A stretch of DNA of 64,000 nt. Origin: Otis tarda. Lineage: Eukaryota > Chordata > Aves > Otidiformes > Otididae. The translations under genes and the position numbers were made by a program. Shown piece by piece: positions 49,271 to 63,819 of the stretch. The notes below the pieces were generated by a model. The model was not told where the DNA came from, searched no databases, and saw nothing but the letters and a program-made list of their open reading frames with translations. Position 1 is the stretch's first letter. Every line of letters starts with the position of its first letter. The DNA lies in the NCBI GenBank assembly GCA_026413225.1, contig CM048553.1, positions 101,166,690 through 101,230,689 of the forward strand, written 5' to 3'.

Positions 49271-49600
49271 TAACGTATAGAAGCTTTAAGCGCAGTACGC
49301 ATCGGCTACAGCACGTTCTCCTGAAAGGCGGTCTCTGACTTACCTGTTTTATTATTATTCTGTGACCAGCTAGGTGCCAAACAAAAATAAATGTATGCTG
49401 TTTTGTATTTATTGGATTTGATTAGTAATAAATTTGTTATTGACCAGATCCAGACCGCGAAGGCCTGAGGCACAATCCGATGGTCTCTACTCACTCGATC
49501 ATTACGCCCCACACTTTCAATCAAGCTGCATTGAGTTGCATTATGCTGTTTCGCTTCTGAATTGTCTGGTTGGAGAACGGAGAGTGAGGGACGGAGGCAG
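49271..49600. promoter_or_regulatory. CpG-retaining candidate conserved element
   Basis: About 14 CpG by hand count in 330 bases, split around an AT-rich, TAAT-bearing centre (49345-49440). It lies only about 290 bases from the previous patch, and the two may form one regulatory unit. Confidence 0.4.
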
Positions 49601-52600
49601 AGGAAAGTTGATGTTTTCCAGTGAGAAAATTGGGAAAGAAAGGCAATGCTGTCCCTTTAAACTGGGCACAGCTTAAAGTAGTAGTTTTTAGTAACTACAG
49701 CACAATACCAAAAGAAATCTGGTGATAGAGTGCACTGTACATGGTACAATCCATTGCACAGGTTGACGTGAGAAATGACTAAGTCTGATACGGCAAAGTT
49801 TAGAATAAACTGCATTGTTTTACAAAATATGTCATCGGGAAAAATGCATTAACTCTAATCAGCCAAAATGGTGTGATTCATTGCTTAATTTCAGGGTACC
49901 AGGCTATAAATTACATCAGGCCTGCCACAACTAATTTTTGCAGTGGCATACTAGATGAAAAATGAAATGTCCAAGTGGCTACAAGTGAAAAGCTTCCATC
50001 TTTCTTCTGCAGCTGAATATTACTTACTCTAATGATGTATAATAGCCTGCAACTACACTTAACCTGTGCATTAAATGGCAGCACAAACTGTTTACCTAGA
50101 GTTATGAAGAAGAAAACAGCAAATCAAGCAAAGGAATCTAGAGTGTGTACATTAACCTCCCACATGCCAACATAATTGTCCCCTACAGATGATGTATAAC
50201 ACTGAGTCCAAATCATACTTATTTTTTTTTCATTACACATAATAGCTTATGCTTCAAGTATCAAAAGTGTCAAAGCATGTGTGATAAATTGATGCCAAAA
50301 TGTACCTAATTAATAAGCCTGATGATGTTTAGATTAAAACAGATGTTGGTTATATTGTTAACGGAACAGCAGCTAATAAAAATAATTGCAAGCTATATGC
50401 CTACAAACTGCAGGTATTATTAAAAAGAAGAACAAAATCATGTCATATCTGAACAGTACAAAATGGTTAGTAAGCTTTTTTGGGTGAAAATGCTCTTTTA
50501 TGCACAAACACCTAACAATAGATCAAAGCAATTAATCAGATCAGTAGTACTAACAACTACCCCTTGTTTAAAATCCATAGCTAGGCTTCACATGGAGCTC
50601 ACTTTTACCGCTGATACTCTGCACGCAACAAAAAATACTGTAAAGCATACTTGCTATTATTCACTTACAATAAATAAGGTGAATTTTTTGTTGATTATGT
50701 GGAAAAAAAAAAGATAATGAACTCCAGAAAGTTTCTAAATATGATGAAGTAATCCATGACTATTACAAGTATCTTGGAGATACTATTGATTTTAACATTT
50801 CCACCAAAAATAAATCAGAAATAACACAATATTTTAAAACTAGCTTTAAACTACACATTAAATATCATAGTATTTAAAATCTTGTGTTTTTTCTCTTTAT
50901 GGAAAATAATTGCTTATCACTTTGTTTCCTTTAAAAATACAGTATCCAAGGAGCATCAATCGATGGAAAACCTGATGACAAAAAATTCTCTTGGTCTGAA
51001 GCAAGTTTTGGAGAATCTGATTAGGTCTCACGCTGCAATACTAGGTATTCCATTTTTGCCAAAGGGCCAGCTATTATTATTAACATCATTTGTCTGAATC
51101 ATTACTCTGCACCTTGGTTCAGCAAACACTATGAAGATGGCATGGTAATAAATGACCGCAGGATTCTTTCCTGCTTCGGCCTGTTTTTATCTGCCACCTC
51201 TCTACCGTCAGCTCCATCTTTCTGAAGCTCTCTGAATCCCCAAAAGGGACGGGGCGTCTATTTGTTTTCCACTAGGTTACCACTCTGTCTATTGTTGTTT
51301 GCACTAAAGGGTACGAATTCAATTCATTCTTGTGACATAAAAGCACTGATACAGTAAATTTTTCGCCCAAGAGAAAACACAAAGTTGCTGAATATGGGCT
51401 AAGATGTGAAGCACTCGGATGTACGTGAAGGAGCTTTCTGAGACAGTCTTGCTCACTGAATATTGTTTTTTCTCCACCACAATCTAGACAATCACATTAG
51501 AGCATTTTAAACTTACGCTAACCTTGCCAAATTGGTACCTCTTGCAAAACAGTGACTGCGTAGTAGGGGTTAAGTCATATATCCTATCGTACCTATAAGC
51601 AAGAGAAGGAACAAAGGACTGGGAGGTAAAACAGTCAATCGGTAGCTACAAGATTAAGTAAGCCAGTGTGTCTGTGATAACAAGGGTTAGTGAGAACGGC
51701 AGATGAGAACCAAGGAAAATAACAAATAACCAAGGAGAAAAGACTTAAAAGCAGTTAAATAAGAAAATTGGAATGAGAGAGAACTATAGGGCATTGACTA
51801 ACCTTATTTTCCCAGATTTTGAAATTCACACAAATTTATCCACATACCTTTATTCATCCCTAAACATGGCAAAAAATAATGGAACTGCCATCTAAATGAA
51901 CCGATTAAAACCGAACAGACCAGGAACAATGTCTGATACTCCACTCGCTAAAATAAATCCAAATCCTTTCAGAGATGTAAAGGATCTCTTTCTTTTAAAT
52001 AATAAAATGTGCATATTTTCCTCTTTAGTGACAAGAAGTATTAAGTGTTTGAAAACACTGCATCAGGACCAGACAGCTCTTCAAGATTTCCCAATTACAA
52101 ACAGCTACTCTGAGATTCCATCCTTTTCAATACCATAAGGCAGATTTTATGAGATGGTCCATTCACAAAAGTAAATATCAATGTCCCAATATATGTAAAT
52201 ATATCAGGCTTTGAGGGAATTTAAGTCATGTAAATGCAGTTATAAAGCATATTTAGCACTGGCTTTTCATGGCCAGTGGCATCTTGTTTTCCCAAACACA
52301 CTGTTAAAAAGTAAAACTTACAGAAAACAGCCACGTAGTTTCTTGTCTGAGTCTTACAGAATGCTTAAAAATAACTCTCCTAAATCTGAAATTTTATAAC
52401 TGTTTACAAAACCTGAAAGGTTGCGTTACGCATTACTTTCTTTGCTATCAAAATGCTCTACATTCCTGCCAGAAGTTAAGAAGTTATCACTTGAAAATCA
52501 CTGGCTAATCTAGCTTGTGCTAAGATGGATTTTTAATGAAAGTTTAATGAATGATAAATACTTGTTTCTTGATAAATGTTTAATTATGCCAATAATTACC

Positions 52601-55600
52601 AACTGCTGAAAACTACTGTTGTGTTAATAATGGCATTTTAGTACACAAGCAGTTTCATGAGTCATGATGCTGTTAAAGATCAGAATTCCATCTGTCTAAT
52701 GCAAACTAGCAAAACAAAAGAAAAGTCTAATTAATATTTTGATACATTTTCCCTATACACTTTAAAACTGATGGCCTTTTGTGAAAGAATAAATTTACTT
52801 ACTCCCTTTTTAAGAGAAGAAATAAATGTCTCAAAGCCATTATATTATTAATCATTACTACCATTTGAACCTAAAAACTGAAAGTGAAGAAGAAATCAAG
52901 CCAGATGTAGCATATGTATGAATGCTTTTTGTTTACTTTTTTTGGAAGAGGAGAGAATGGGCCATTATGGTAACGATGAGACTGAGTTTTCACCCGAAAT
53001 ATTTTGAAACATTTAGATACCACACTACTTTTGTTGTATTAATGTGCAGAATTATCTAGGACTGCTTCCCTGATGTCAAAAAGCCAGCAGACTGCATCCC
53101 TCGCCTCTTAGAAGTGTGGGGCCAAGAATCATCAAATCGTCATGGTGCCTTCCAATGGGGCCAGATAAAACAGAGATAGTAGAATTTCAAAGATAATAAC
53201 AATATAGATATGTAATAAATCACTATGAATTAAAAGGAGAGAAGCACATTGCTGCTAAAAATAATGGGAGACTTTCACTGACTTATTTGTTCCAGGATTC
53301 CTCTTAGTCTGAAAATATCTCCCATATTTGTTATGTTCATGGTACACATTTCTGCTCTGACTCTCGTGTAATTGCCAAGCTACCTGCGGACAGCCTAGCC
53401 AGACGTCCTGGCAATGTGCTAATCCATCAGGCATGCCACAGTACGTAAGACCCTAAAGGTGTGCTCTGGTTGTCCCTCAGGTTGCAACTGTAGGCTTGCA
53501 ATCTGCGCGGCATGCAAGTCTGGTCTTGACGATGGCCTTGGGGCTGCCCTTAACGTAAGTTCTATAGATCTCATCCAAACCCTACTGAAGTCAGTCAAAA
53601 GATTTTCCATGGACTGCCAAGAATTTTCAATCAAGCTCTGTCTAAAACGCTAGGGCTACATCCATTACATCGTCAACAAGTGTAAATTCATTACAGGCAT
53701 ACTGATTTGTAAGGAAGTACTGCAACATATGTCAGCTGAGATCTGATTTATTATTAACATATTGTTGAACAGATACTTTAATACAACAAAAATACCTTCA
53801 CTTGTGATATTCAAAACATAAGCAGCATCATATAACTCTAAGAAATAGCACATTTAAAAAAAATTATTTGAGTGAAAATTAAGCTCTTGGTGATTGAAAT
53901 GAAAATTCTTCCCTGCATCAACTGCATTGTTAGGACATATTTTTCCATCGAGATATTTAAAAGGAGTTTCTGCTTCTTATAAATGTTGACTTTACATTCC
54001 TACGAATATTGAGTTTTTCTTTCTTTTTGAACTTATTTAGAATTTCAATTTAAACGGATCTTTGCTTTTCATAGCAAAGATTGGACGTAGCAGTATAAAA
54101 CTTATTTTATTCAGTAATCTTGTACCTCATGTGGGTTCGACGAGGGGATCCCATGAATTGTTTCCATTTCTTACATTTACAACTCAATGACATAAATTTG
54201 TTTTCTGCACAAATGCAATGTATTTTTTGAGATGGTATTCTTATTTAACATTTATGTAATCTTTACTGTGCATCAGAATGTATTGGGGGAGTTTGACCTC
54301 TACTTGAGTACCTTACAGAACACTTTGATTCTGAAACTATTCTCGTAGTTTTGAGAATTGCCTGACATCTTTAATTTATTTTTCAGTATGCTTTTTGCAG
54401 ATAGGCAGTAGTTCATATAAAAATGTAGTTAACCACATAAACAGGCAATACACTGAAATACTGAACCAAGCAAACTTATTAATGAAGTATCAGAAAGGAG
54501 TTTTTCTTGCTGGAGAGAGAGGGATGCTGTTATGGATTAGCACAGTGAGCATGTTAGCATCCTTATAGCATCCGCAATGCAATGCAGAAGTCAGTGCAGT
54601 GAAACAAAAAACAAAGCCCATCCTGACAAATGGCTGGTGGCTACTAACGCTTCCTCCACACGATTAACTGAAGAAACTGAAGTACAAATGCAAAGGTATA
54701 CTCAAACACATATCGACAACTTTTCTGCAGTTGAATCACAGTGGGCCATTGCTCCAAGATTATAAAAATTACCTTAATTGTACAGCAATGTACAGTGTTG
54801 TTGGTTATAGCCTTTTTGATGCTGTCATACTGTGTTCTGTAACACTTGGAACCTAAAGCTAGTAATTTTTAGCTATCAACCTCCTCAAGATTATTTATTG
54901 TAAATAGATGAAAAACCCACACATATCCTAATGCTATGGGAAATTTTACACCTCCCAACTAATCAAAACCATAAGGAAAGTGGCCATTCCAACTGAGTCA
55001 AAACATTTCCCAGACTCACGAAGTGGGGACAGACTCCAGTCCTATTTGACGGCAGGATGGGCAAGACATTCCTAAATCCCACTGATACCAGTACAAGGAG
55101 CTGCTTTGCTCCTCATCAGTCCTTCTGATAGAGAGTAGAGCAGATCAGCTAACATCACCCAAAAGCATTACCATAAATTATAAAAATATTTACTTCCTTA
55201 GTGAAGGAATATAGCAATTTGCAACTCACACAATTTTTAAAGACAGTCCAGTTCCGAGTAACTTGTCTACAAAACTTTCATTCCATTGCAATACTACAGC
55301 AGTTTCTACTAAAAATACTGCTTACAAAAATCAAATCTCTGTCTTAATCCCATTTCCTCCAGCCTTCATCCTCGATTTCAAATTCTTTGCAAACATTACT
55401 CCTCTTGAAGCCAGCAAACAGAAAATGTTTCATTCTGAATATCTCACAAAAATTAAATACATGCTATGTTAATAATAACAACAATATTTTGCTTTTCTGT
55501 GCATTTAAAGCTTGGTACCATACTGATAAAACCTGCCTGTGCCTATAGTTGCCCTCATTACAGCTGGACTGGGTGGAGCTACATTGATGAGAGCTGAAAG

Positions 55601-58200
55601 GTGGAAGATTTCTCCTAAAAATACGTGGTAGAGACAACCACATATTAAAGTTTCACTGCACGTAAATGGAATGTCACTCTTTTATAACTACAGTCCACTA
55701 TGATAATCCTCTTGGAATGCATTAATTATCATCCACCAGATAAGTGTCAAAAGCTACATTCCAAAAGGATTATCAATTCCCACCCAATTTCTACTGCAGC
55801 TGAATAAGGAAGAAGAAAAGTTAGTGGAAAAAGAAGAAGCATCAAGAAGCTCTTAGTCTTCCCACAGTTATTCTCTACTCAGAATGAAAATATGGCCTTT
55901 CGAAGCAGCTCAGCCATTCATATAGCTTTCATCACAACTGCACAAATAGAAAAGAGGCAGTGACATGGTATCTGTGTTAAAATAGGAAAGATTTTGTCCT
56001 GTAGATTCTTTCATTATATATCGACATTCTCCTTAGAAGTATTGGGAAAAAGAAAGAGAACCCTTCACTGCTAGAAGGCTTCAATAAAGACCTCAAAAAC
56101 ATAAAATAACAGTCTTTCTTCTTCAAGTTAAGGCATTTTTAACCATTATGCCAAATGATTTTTCTACTGCATTTTATTTTTACAATTTTTTTTTTTTTTT
56201 TTTTTTGCTATGCCTTTGCTTTTCTACTGTTGAAGAGCACAGAACTCAAACAAAACTCTTAAAAAGATTTCTGTGACCAACTTGTTCAACTATACAGGCA
56301 GGAGAAGGTATAGAAGAAGTAAAGTGTTCTGAGGATACGGAGTGAGACTAAAAATAGAATGCAAACAAAATTTGATTTTTGTGCAAAAAAGTTACATAGT
56401 CACACTTCTCCAAACACACACAATTATTAAGACAGTGTATCACTTTTTCATAGGCTTCTGGATGTAGTTTACTACTTTTTATTTAGGAAACTGTGCAACT
56501 CTGCCATTTGTGAAAAACTCAGTCCATCCAACCTCACAACAATAAAACAGTATTTAATCGACTGAGAAACGCACACACATTCAAATACATGGAAGGGTAA
56601 TAGCATGCTGGTAATACCAGCATCGCAAAGTGCACTGCGGGTCCAATGTTATGCCTACAACCTCATTAATCTCAGAAACTGAGGTGGAGTTGGGACTGGA
56701 GGGTTCCTCATTCAAAGTAGGCTCAGGTCCACAGGAAAGTTCATGGTGAGCCTCTTTGTGCTGCTTTTGCCCCTGAGTCAGCAATGAAACGAAACCCCTG
56801 CATAGCAGTAAACAGTATTAGTACTGTTTTATTTACAATTTATATCTTGTAATTGTTCTCAGGGGCATTGTGCCAAGTCCTGTACAACCACAGGAGCCAA
56901 GGGAAGCAACCCATCGAAAGGTGTCTCAGTCTAGACACAGAATGAGAGTAAACTAATAGTAGTGAAAGCATAATGTTAAACAGCTCACACACACGGTCAC
57001 AATACCATGGAATAAAGGCCTTTTATTCCCCAAACTGGGACATTTCAAGCCATTAAGAATACTGACTTTTTACTACATTTGTTGCTATCATTGTGGGGCA
57101 CCATGCAGGTGGAAATGCTGTGCAATTTTTCAGATGAGACACTTTTGGCAGATTCCTCTAGCACATTTTCCAAAAATAAGGATATCCTGGTAAAATTCCA
57201 ACATTTTTTTAGTTACATTATTCTTATCTGGGTTTCCCCTACAATTTAAACTGAAAATGACATTAGTCATGCAATGCTGTTGCTCTGTTGAAAACCCCAC
57301 AAGTTTCACCTTGGCTATGGCTGGTTTTCAGTGGGGAGCAGTCTTCTGAATGTGCTGGAAGACTATAACAGGTTTCAGCATCCTTTGAGACAGGAGATGC
57401 TGTAAAAATACTAAATTATTACAGTAAATTCGGAATTGCTGAGGGAAATGGAATGCTGAATTGCAAGACACATTCCTTGTCTCCTCCTGAAGGGTAGCAG
57501 TGGGTCTTTATTAGGAGGCACCCATGGATCTGAAACCAATCAGACTTCTACCCCACCTCGTCCAACAGCAGTAATGGATCTTCCCTCTGTCACTGAAATA
57601 GGATGAGATTTTGGGTTTTGTTTGTTTAGCAGGGCTTTTTAAATGAAAACTTTGGGACATCTGCGGGTGTCTTGTATTATATTAACACATGCACCTCACC
57701 GCCTCCTGTCTTAACAGTGTGTTGTCACATTTGCAGTTTGGGCAAGACAGAATTGCTCATCTTCCCCTCACAGCCCATCTGGTTTCTCCCAAGCTGCTCA
57801 GGCGACAACAGTCTAAAGAAAAAGCGATGTTATCAGGGGCACGTAACAATATATATCACATATTGCAGCATGTTTTGTCATTTACAATGCATCATAAAAA
57901 GTTACATTGCATCTGACCTACAACATGATGTAATGTAAAATGACATGCTTAGATTGAACAACATTACATTACTCAAAAATCTGAATTTAAAGAAATAAGC
58001 ATGGGGGGTCTATTTATTTATTTGGAACGTGATAAATTCTGACAGACTTTAAGTCAGTCAAGAAAAGGAGGAGGTGGAGTAACTAAATATTTAACTGCAT
58101 GGCTGCTTAGTCACTTGCTAACGCCACTTTTTACAAACCAAAAGAATTAAATAATACACTATGAGAACCGTGTTGTACATCTTTAAACACAACAGCTGAT
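49601..58200. other. ZNF407 intron, no gene recognised
   Basis: Long AT-rich intron. All open frames are under 90 codons and none has a domain. A 21-T run lies at 56186-56206. The stretches 50280-50400 and 52520-52760 are rich in TAAT/ATTA and non-repetitive, and could be conserved elements. Confidence 0.45.
56186..56206. repeat. Poly(T) run
   Basis: Twenty-one consecutive T on the plus strand. No adjoining retroposon body was recognised. Confidence 0.9.
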
Positions 58201-58870
58201 ACAATCAGAGAAATAATCCCAGTAACTTTCAAGGCGTAAAACCGTAGTCAATTTTCTTCATGTTTTACTATTAAAAAGTGCGACAATGGAGCTGTAAAAA
58301 TGCATTTTAAGTCTTTCCGTTGGATTTTTAACAGCAAGAGCGTTCTATACATTCTACAGATCTGCTTTTTGAGAATCAACATGGTGCACGCCACGTGAAC
58401 TGTCACATTAATAACCCTATGCTGATATTCAAATTTTCTGTCTTAAGCTAAAGAAAGATTGAATACCCTGCTGTTGTGTGGCCAAGATTGAAGAGGTGTC
58501 TCACTGACATTGTTCAAAGTTTATGAAAATATATGAATGCTCAAATGTCATTGGCTTTGCGCCTCCAACAGACTGTGGTTTTATGAGAAATCAGTCTTTT
58601 AATCAAAATGATTGAATACCTTAAGGTCGAATCCAAAGATATCAGTTAATATCTAGAAACGTGCTATTTCTGCAAATTCTGCCAAGCCGTACATATTGTG
58701 GTGCATTTTAAAGTGTTAATTTGTGCATTCCATATTGAAAATTGATCTTGAGTTTTAGCTTTTTGTCAAGCAAAAACATATGGTTACAAGCTCTATGCAT
58801 TTTATGTGACGGCTGTTGAAGCTGTCACATGTGCAAACTTGATAACCGATGTGACACATACGCAAATAAT
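58201..58870. promoter_or_regulatory. Candidate conserved non-coding element with a hairpin
   Basis: Non-repetitive, motif-rich sequence (ATCAAAATGATTGAAT, several ATTA/TAAT, a CACGTG E-box near 58393). It ends with an 11-bp inverted repeat (58804-58814 and 58820-58830) around a 5-base loop. Conservation is an impression that only an alignment can confirm. Confidence 0.3.
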
Positions 58871-61800
58871 TTGCTTGTTTAGTAACAATTCAAAGATTCA
58901 TTATTCATGCAAAAACACGTTGTTTTTAAAAAATGATCAGATGGAAGTAGTCTTCATTTTGCACAATCTAGTCTCATTGGTGTGCAAACACAGATAAAAT
59001 AAAGCTGGGAACTAAGCAGTATTAAAACAAATCCAAGAATATGGGTATTTTCAGATAATTATTGAACCAGATGGTGTTTTTTGTTAATTCTGCCATCAGT
59101 CTGAGGACTTGATGTCTTACATCTGCACTTGGTAAAATAAATTTTGCCACTGACATTATTTCAGTTTTCTTAAAATATTTCAATCAGTTTTACACCAAGA
59201 TTTGCAAACATCTGCCGTTCTGCATGACTGTGAGATGAAATTATTTGAAAAAATCCTGCTAAGAAAACACTTATCCTGAATTTAACTTGGGCTTAGCACT
59301 TCTGCTGCTAAACTGTCTGAATTACTACTTTATGAATATTATAAATAAAATGCTAATCATGTGCCAAAACACTGCTACCTTATATTTTGAGAGGAAGAAT
59401 CTATATAAATCAATGAAGAGCTGCAGGTTCGTTTGGGGATGCCATCTTGGGATTTTACAGTCCCTTACTTGGCTTTCTTAAGGTTGAGAGGTTAGAATGT
59501 CATTGGCACAGAACTAATGAAAACCTCCTCCCTGGCCTCTGTAGAGTAAAATAAACAAAAATAAAAAAAAATATTGGAATACGTGACCAATCTATTAAGA
59601 TCTACTTTAAATCAATGGATTTAATAGTAATCCAAACAGCCTTTTAACCTGCAGCTATGTTATTCACCCTAATAGAACTCCTCATAAACATTATCGCTCA
59701 AGTATTGTACCTCATAAACAGATGTGCTCAATCACTTATGCACGTTTGACACCATATATAGCATTTAGATACTTCCTTTCTGTGATGCAAATCACAGCCT
59801 TTCTTGAAAATTCAGCTGTAACAGGCAATAAAATTGTAGAGCTGGCTTAACTACTCTGGTGCTCTACTTTTACAGCAAATCCCAAATAAGATGGTGGTCT
59901 TTTTCACATATGATATAATGGATAAACTCCTCTTTTTCAAGTAAATGTACACTCTGTGGTGCAAGCTTCACTCTAGCAATCATCAGACTGGTTTCAGAGG
60001 CTCCACGTGCGATGGCACTTTATTTATACTAAATATCATAACTGTGTGAGCTTATTTATGAATTCTGCAACAGCTGCGGTAAAATCCCTCCTGCTTTCAC
60101 TAGCTGGTGAGGTTTCATTATGGTGCTTTGCTATGCTAGCACCCTTGTGTGGGTAAGACAATAGAGCACGCCTGACCTGGCACACCAGTGAAAGTCTTCT
60201 GTAGTGCTTACTTGAGACATATGGGTTTGATTCCCAATCCTATGCTCCTGCTCCCTGGCCTGCGAGGAGACAGGAACACCTCTGAGTAAGCCTGTATTTA
60301 AGAGTAACAACTCTGTTTGCAGAAGAACTGGGAATCCTATGTGAAAAAGTACAGACTTTCTCTGGTAGGGATCCTTTATAAAAGCTTCCTTCAATGCCTC
60401 TTACTTAATGAGAAATGGGAGGGATTGCCAAGGGTTGTCTGCAAAAGGGAAATTTCTGGGAGAACTGGTATGTCTGCATGCACAAGCACAACGTGAGGAT
60501 AAAGGCTATTTATCTGGAGACAGATCCAAACCTCCTGAAGTGAACCTAGAGACAGATCAGACCTCCTGTAGTGCACTGATTTATCCTGCTGTAAGATGGG
60601 AAGTACAGCACAGTACTCCACAAGGATTTTTTTTTTTTACCACATTTAAGCTGACTGACAGGAGGGTGCCACAACATGCACCCACGCACCAGCATTTGGG
60701 TCCTCAGTGCTCCGACCTGGACCAACTTTGGGGAGCACCTTGAATCTGCGATCTAGCTTAGGTGCAAAGGTTGCCTTTGCACAAGAAACCAGGGCACTCG
60801 AGGAAGCAGAAGAAAAGGGGGACTTGGTAGGACTGGTCTGTGGCCAGATATTCCCCGACATGACGTCGGGACACATCTAGGGTATTTGTGTCTGGAATCT
60901 TAGAAGTGTCCCAGGGTTCCAAATGTACACATAGCACTTGCCATTTTCCCAGCTGAGAACAACCAAGTGGAGGGTGAATTACAGAAATTGTAGACGTTCT
61001 CTTCAGTAAAAAGCACAGAACACCTCATCTTCTCCCAAAGCAGAAAACACTTATTTGAATCTTTAAAATCAGCTTTAAAATCATTCACATGGACTTTTTT
61101 TTAGGGTACAGAAGCCTATGGTTGTTGACTGTTTGTTTTTTATGTTAGTCTTTTTTTAATGTTTTGGTTCTCTCGTATAGCTTGAGGCATGCAAGCTGGA
61201 TAGAAGCGATATGAATAAATGTATTAAAAATATAGTCAATATATTTTGAGGTAAATAACATTTTACTATCACTAGGTGGCTAATTTAAAAAATATCGATA
61301 CAAAAGCTAATTTGTAGATATTAATTGAACACTATTTTAATGTTATTCCCATCCAGTATCAGACAGTTGGTTTAAAAAAGTAAAAAGACTGTGATATGGA
61401 ATGTCTTTTTTTCCTTTTATAGACTTGGCAAAGACCATCAGTTTATGGCCTGTTTCGTTTCTTGCCAGTAGACAGCACTGAAAGTTATAAAACTAAAACA
61501 ATTGCTTTCATTTATATCTTTTCCTGATTACTCTGATAGCTGAGATGTCTGAAGAAGTTCAGAATCTGTAAAGCCTGTCACATTATAGAAACATGTCTCT
61601 TTAAACTAAATGTGAAATTCCAGTAATTGAAGTGATAAATCTACTGTTTTTGCTGGAGTACTTTTGATGAGAACCATAGTAGTAAATTAGAAATTATTCT
61701 CTGCTGTTATATCATGGTAAAAGCCTTTCCATTATCTGTTGTCAGTCACTAGGTATGGGCAAATAACTCAGTTGTCAATCTAACTGTGAAACCTTAAGTT

Positions 61801-63819
61801 CTGGGAATAATCAATAAAGAAAAAAACCAAAAACTCTCTATTATCGTCATGTAATTCTTCAGACAACTTGAAGTTGTTTTTTCCCTTTTTACTTCTGCAC
61901 ATCTCATTTATTCACAGATATATTGGATATCTCGGAATATTTCATTTTTTATAGCAAGTTACATGTCAGCTTGTTTTCCAGTGGTATATGAGAGTTACAT
62001 TTCAATAGGGGTAAGTAGCTCTACCTGTGTCTCTAAATGCAATTTTACACATGATACAGACTTAATTAAATTAGCAGTAAAAGCCACCCACATTTTATTA
62101 TTGATTTTTCAGCTACACTATTTATCGCCTAATATTTCTATTTTAAAAGTCCATGATTTTTTGCTCTTTCAAAGAGTCATGTAAACATCATTTTGAAAAC
62201 CACAACGAATTCGAACAGCAACACAAAGTAAATATTATATGCTGCATACTTACATTACAATCTGGATTAAAAAAAAACCAAAAAGCAAAAGCAATCACTT
62301 CTATCAATTATGATGCCAAGACAAACTTCTGCAGCCTTGCTTGGTGCAAGAGATGGAAAGAAGCAGCTCAGGTAGTTCTTTGCTCTGACATTTACTCACG
62401 CTACGACTACTGCTGTAACATGTAATCTCCCCCTGCCTCATTTCCTCAATAGGTAAAACAGAAGAAAAAACCCAAACAAAACCAACCTCAACTCACAATC
62501 ACCAGCTAGACTGCTAAAACAATTCTTCAATGTTGGGAAGCTGTGCAGGGACATGCGGCTAGAACTACTAGGTAACAATTTTTAACATGTCTAAAATAAC
62601 CTTGTACTACTTATTTCAAAGATGACTGGACTAAATAGCTGGAATAGTGTTGGAGAAAAAATTTCCTCTTCATATTTACAAACAAATTGTTCAAAATATT
62701 TTGATCTACTATGAGCTCCATACACAGAACATGGACTGAAATACACAATAAGAGAGTGTCTACACAGAGCACTTTTTTCCCTCCTGATTTCAGCATGTAA
62801 TGGAAATTGGTGTCATTTGTGAAATTTGGATGCAGGCGCAAATTCCAAGTCCTGGAAATTTAGGAGGTTCAAATTCAAGGTTCTGAATCAGTCACAAGTC
62901 TATTTTACATATTTTAAAGAGGAAAAATTATTCGCAAATAAGAGATGAAAATTACTGTTTCAGCTGTGAGTTTGTCCTTTGAATATCGGAATAGATGAAG
63001 AAATGATGACTAAGGTCTTTGAAACTTTAACTAAAATCAATCAGTGAGAACCAAAGAAAACACACACAAATCTATGCTTAGGAATTTTCTGAGTAACTGA
63101 TGAGAATATTAACAAAACTTAATAAATTTGTATACTGCAAACTTATGTGCTTAAAACAATGCTATTAAAGAACAACAAAAAGAAAAACTGTTCATAAAGG
63201 AACAGATTCTCAGGTTGTTCCACTTTAAGCCCAGATTCTAACAATTTAATATTGTTGTGCAACTTGCTTTGGTACTCAAAGAACAAACTCTCTTTGATTC
63301 ACAAGATAAGGCACATAGAGAGCATAAAATACGAACTACTAGTCCAAGTAGTAGTCTTTTGACTTGCTTTTAAAGGGAGAGGGAAAGGAAGAGTGGATGA
63401 GGAAAATGAGCTGAAGGAAAAAATTGTATCTGAAAACTAAATAACTTAATATTTTTCTCGAGGGGAGAAGGTGTAAGAGACCAGAAGAAATGCAATATGA
63501 GAAAGGACTACTGAGACTGTAGTTAAATTTTTTTTTCCTTAAATGCTCTGAGGATAAGTAGGGCACAACGGCTTTTCAAAATAAATTCATAAGTAACTGC
63601 AAAAACATCTACTTGGAAACATAAGCCATGTGCATATAGTTTCCTTGTAACATTTATATGAATATGCACAGAATAAACTTGCCTAAAATTAACCACATAC
63701 TATTAAATCAAATTTTCTTTTTAAATCAACCATTTAAAATAGATCTCAACTCATACATAGATCTACAGCTCAGAAAAATTGCATGAATCTTCAGCTATGA
63801 ACTCAAAAACAACAAACGT
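58871..63819. other. ZNF407 intron, no gene recognised
   Basis: AT-rich apart from a GC-balanced 60120-60900 portion. The frames at 60408-60743 (plus) and 60131-60394, 60391-60621 and 60646-60876 (minus) show no domain. Confidence 0.5.
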
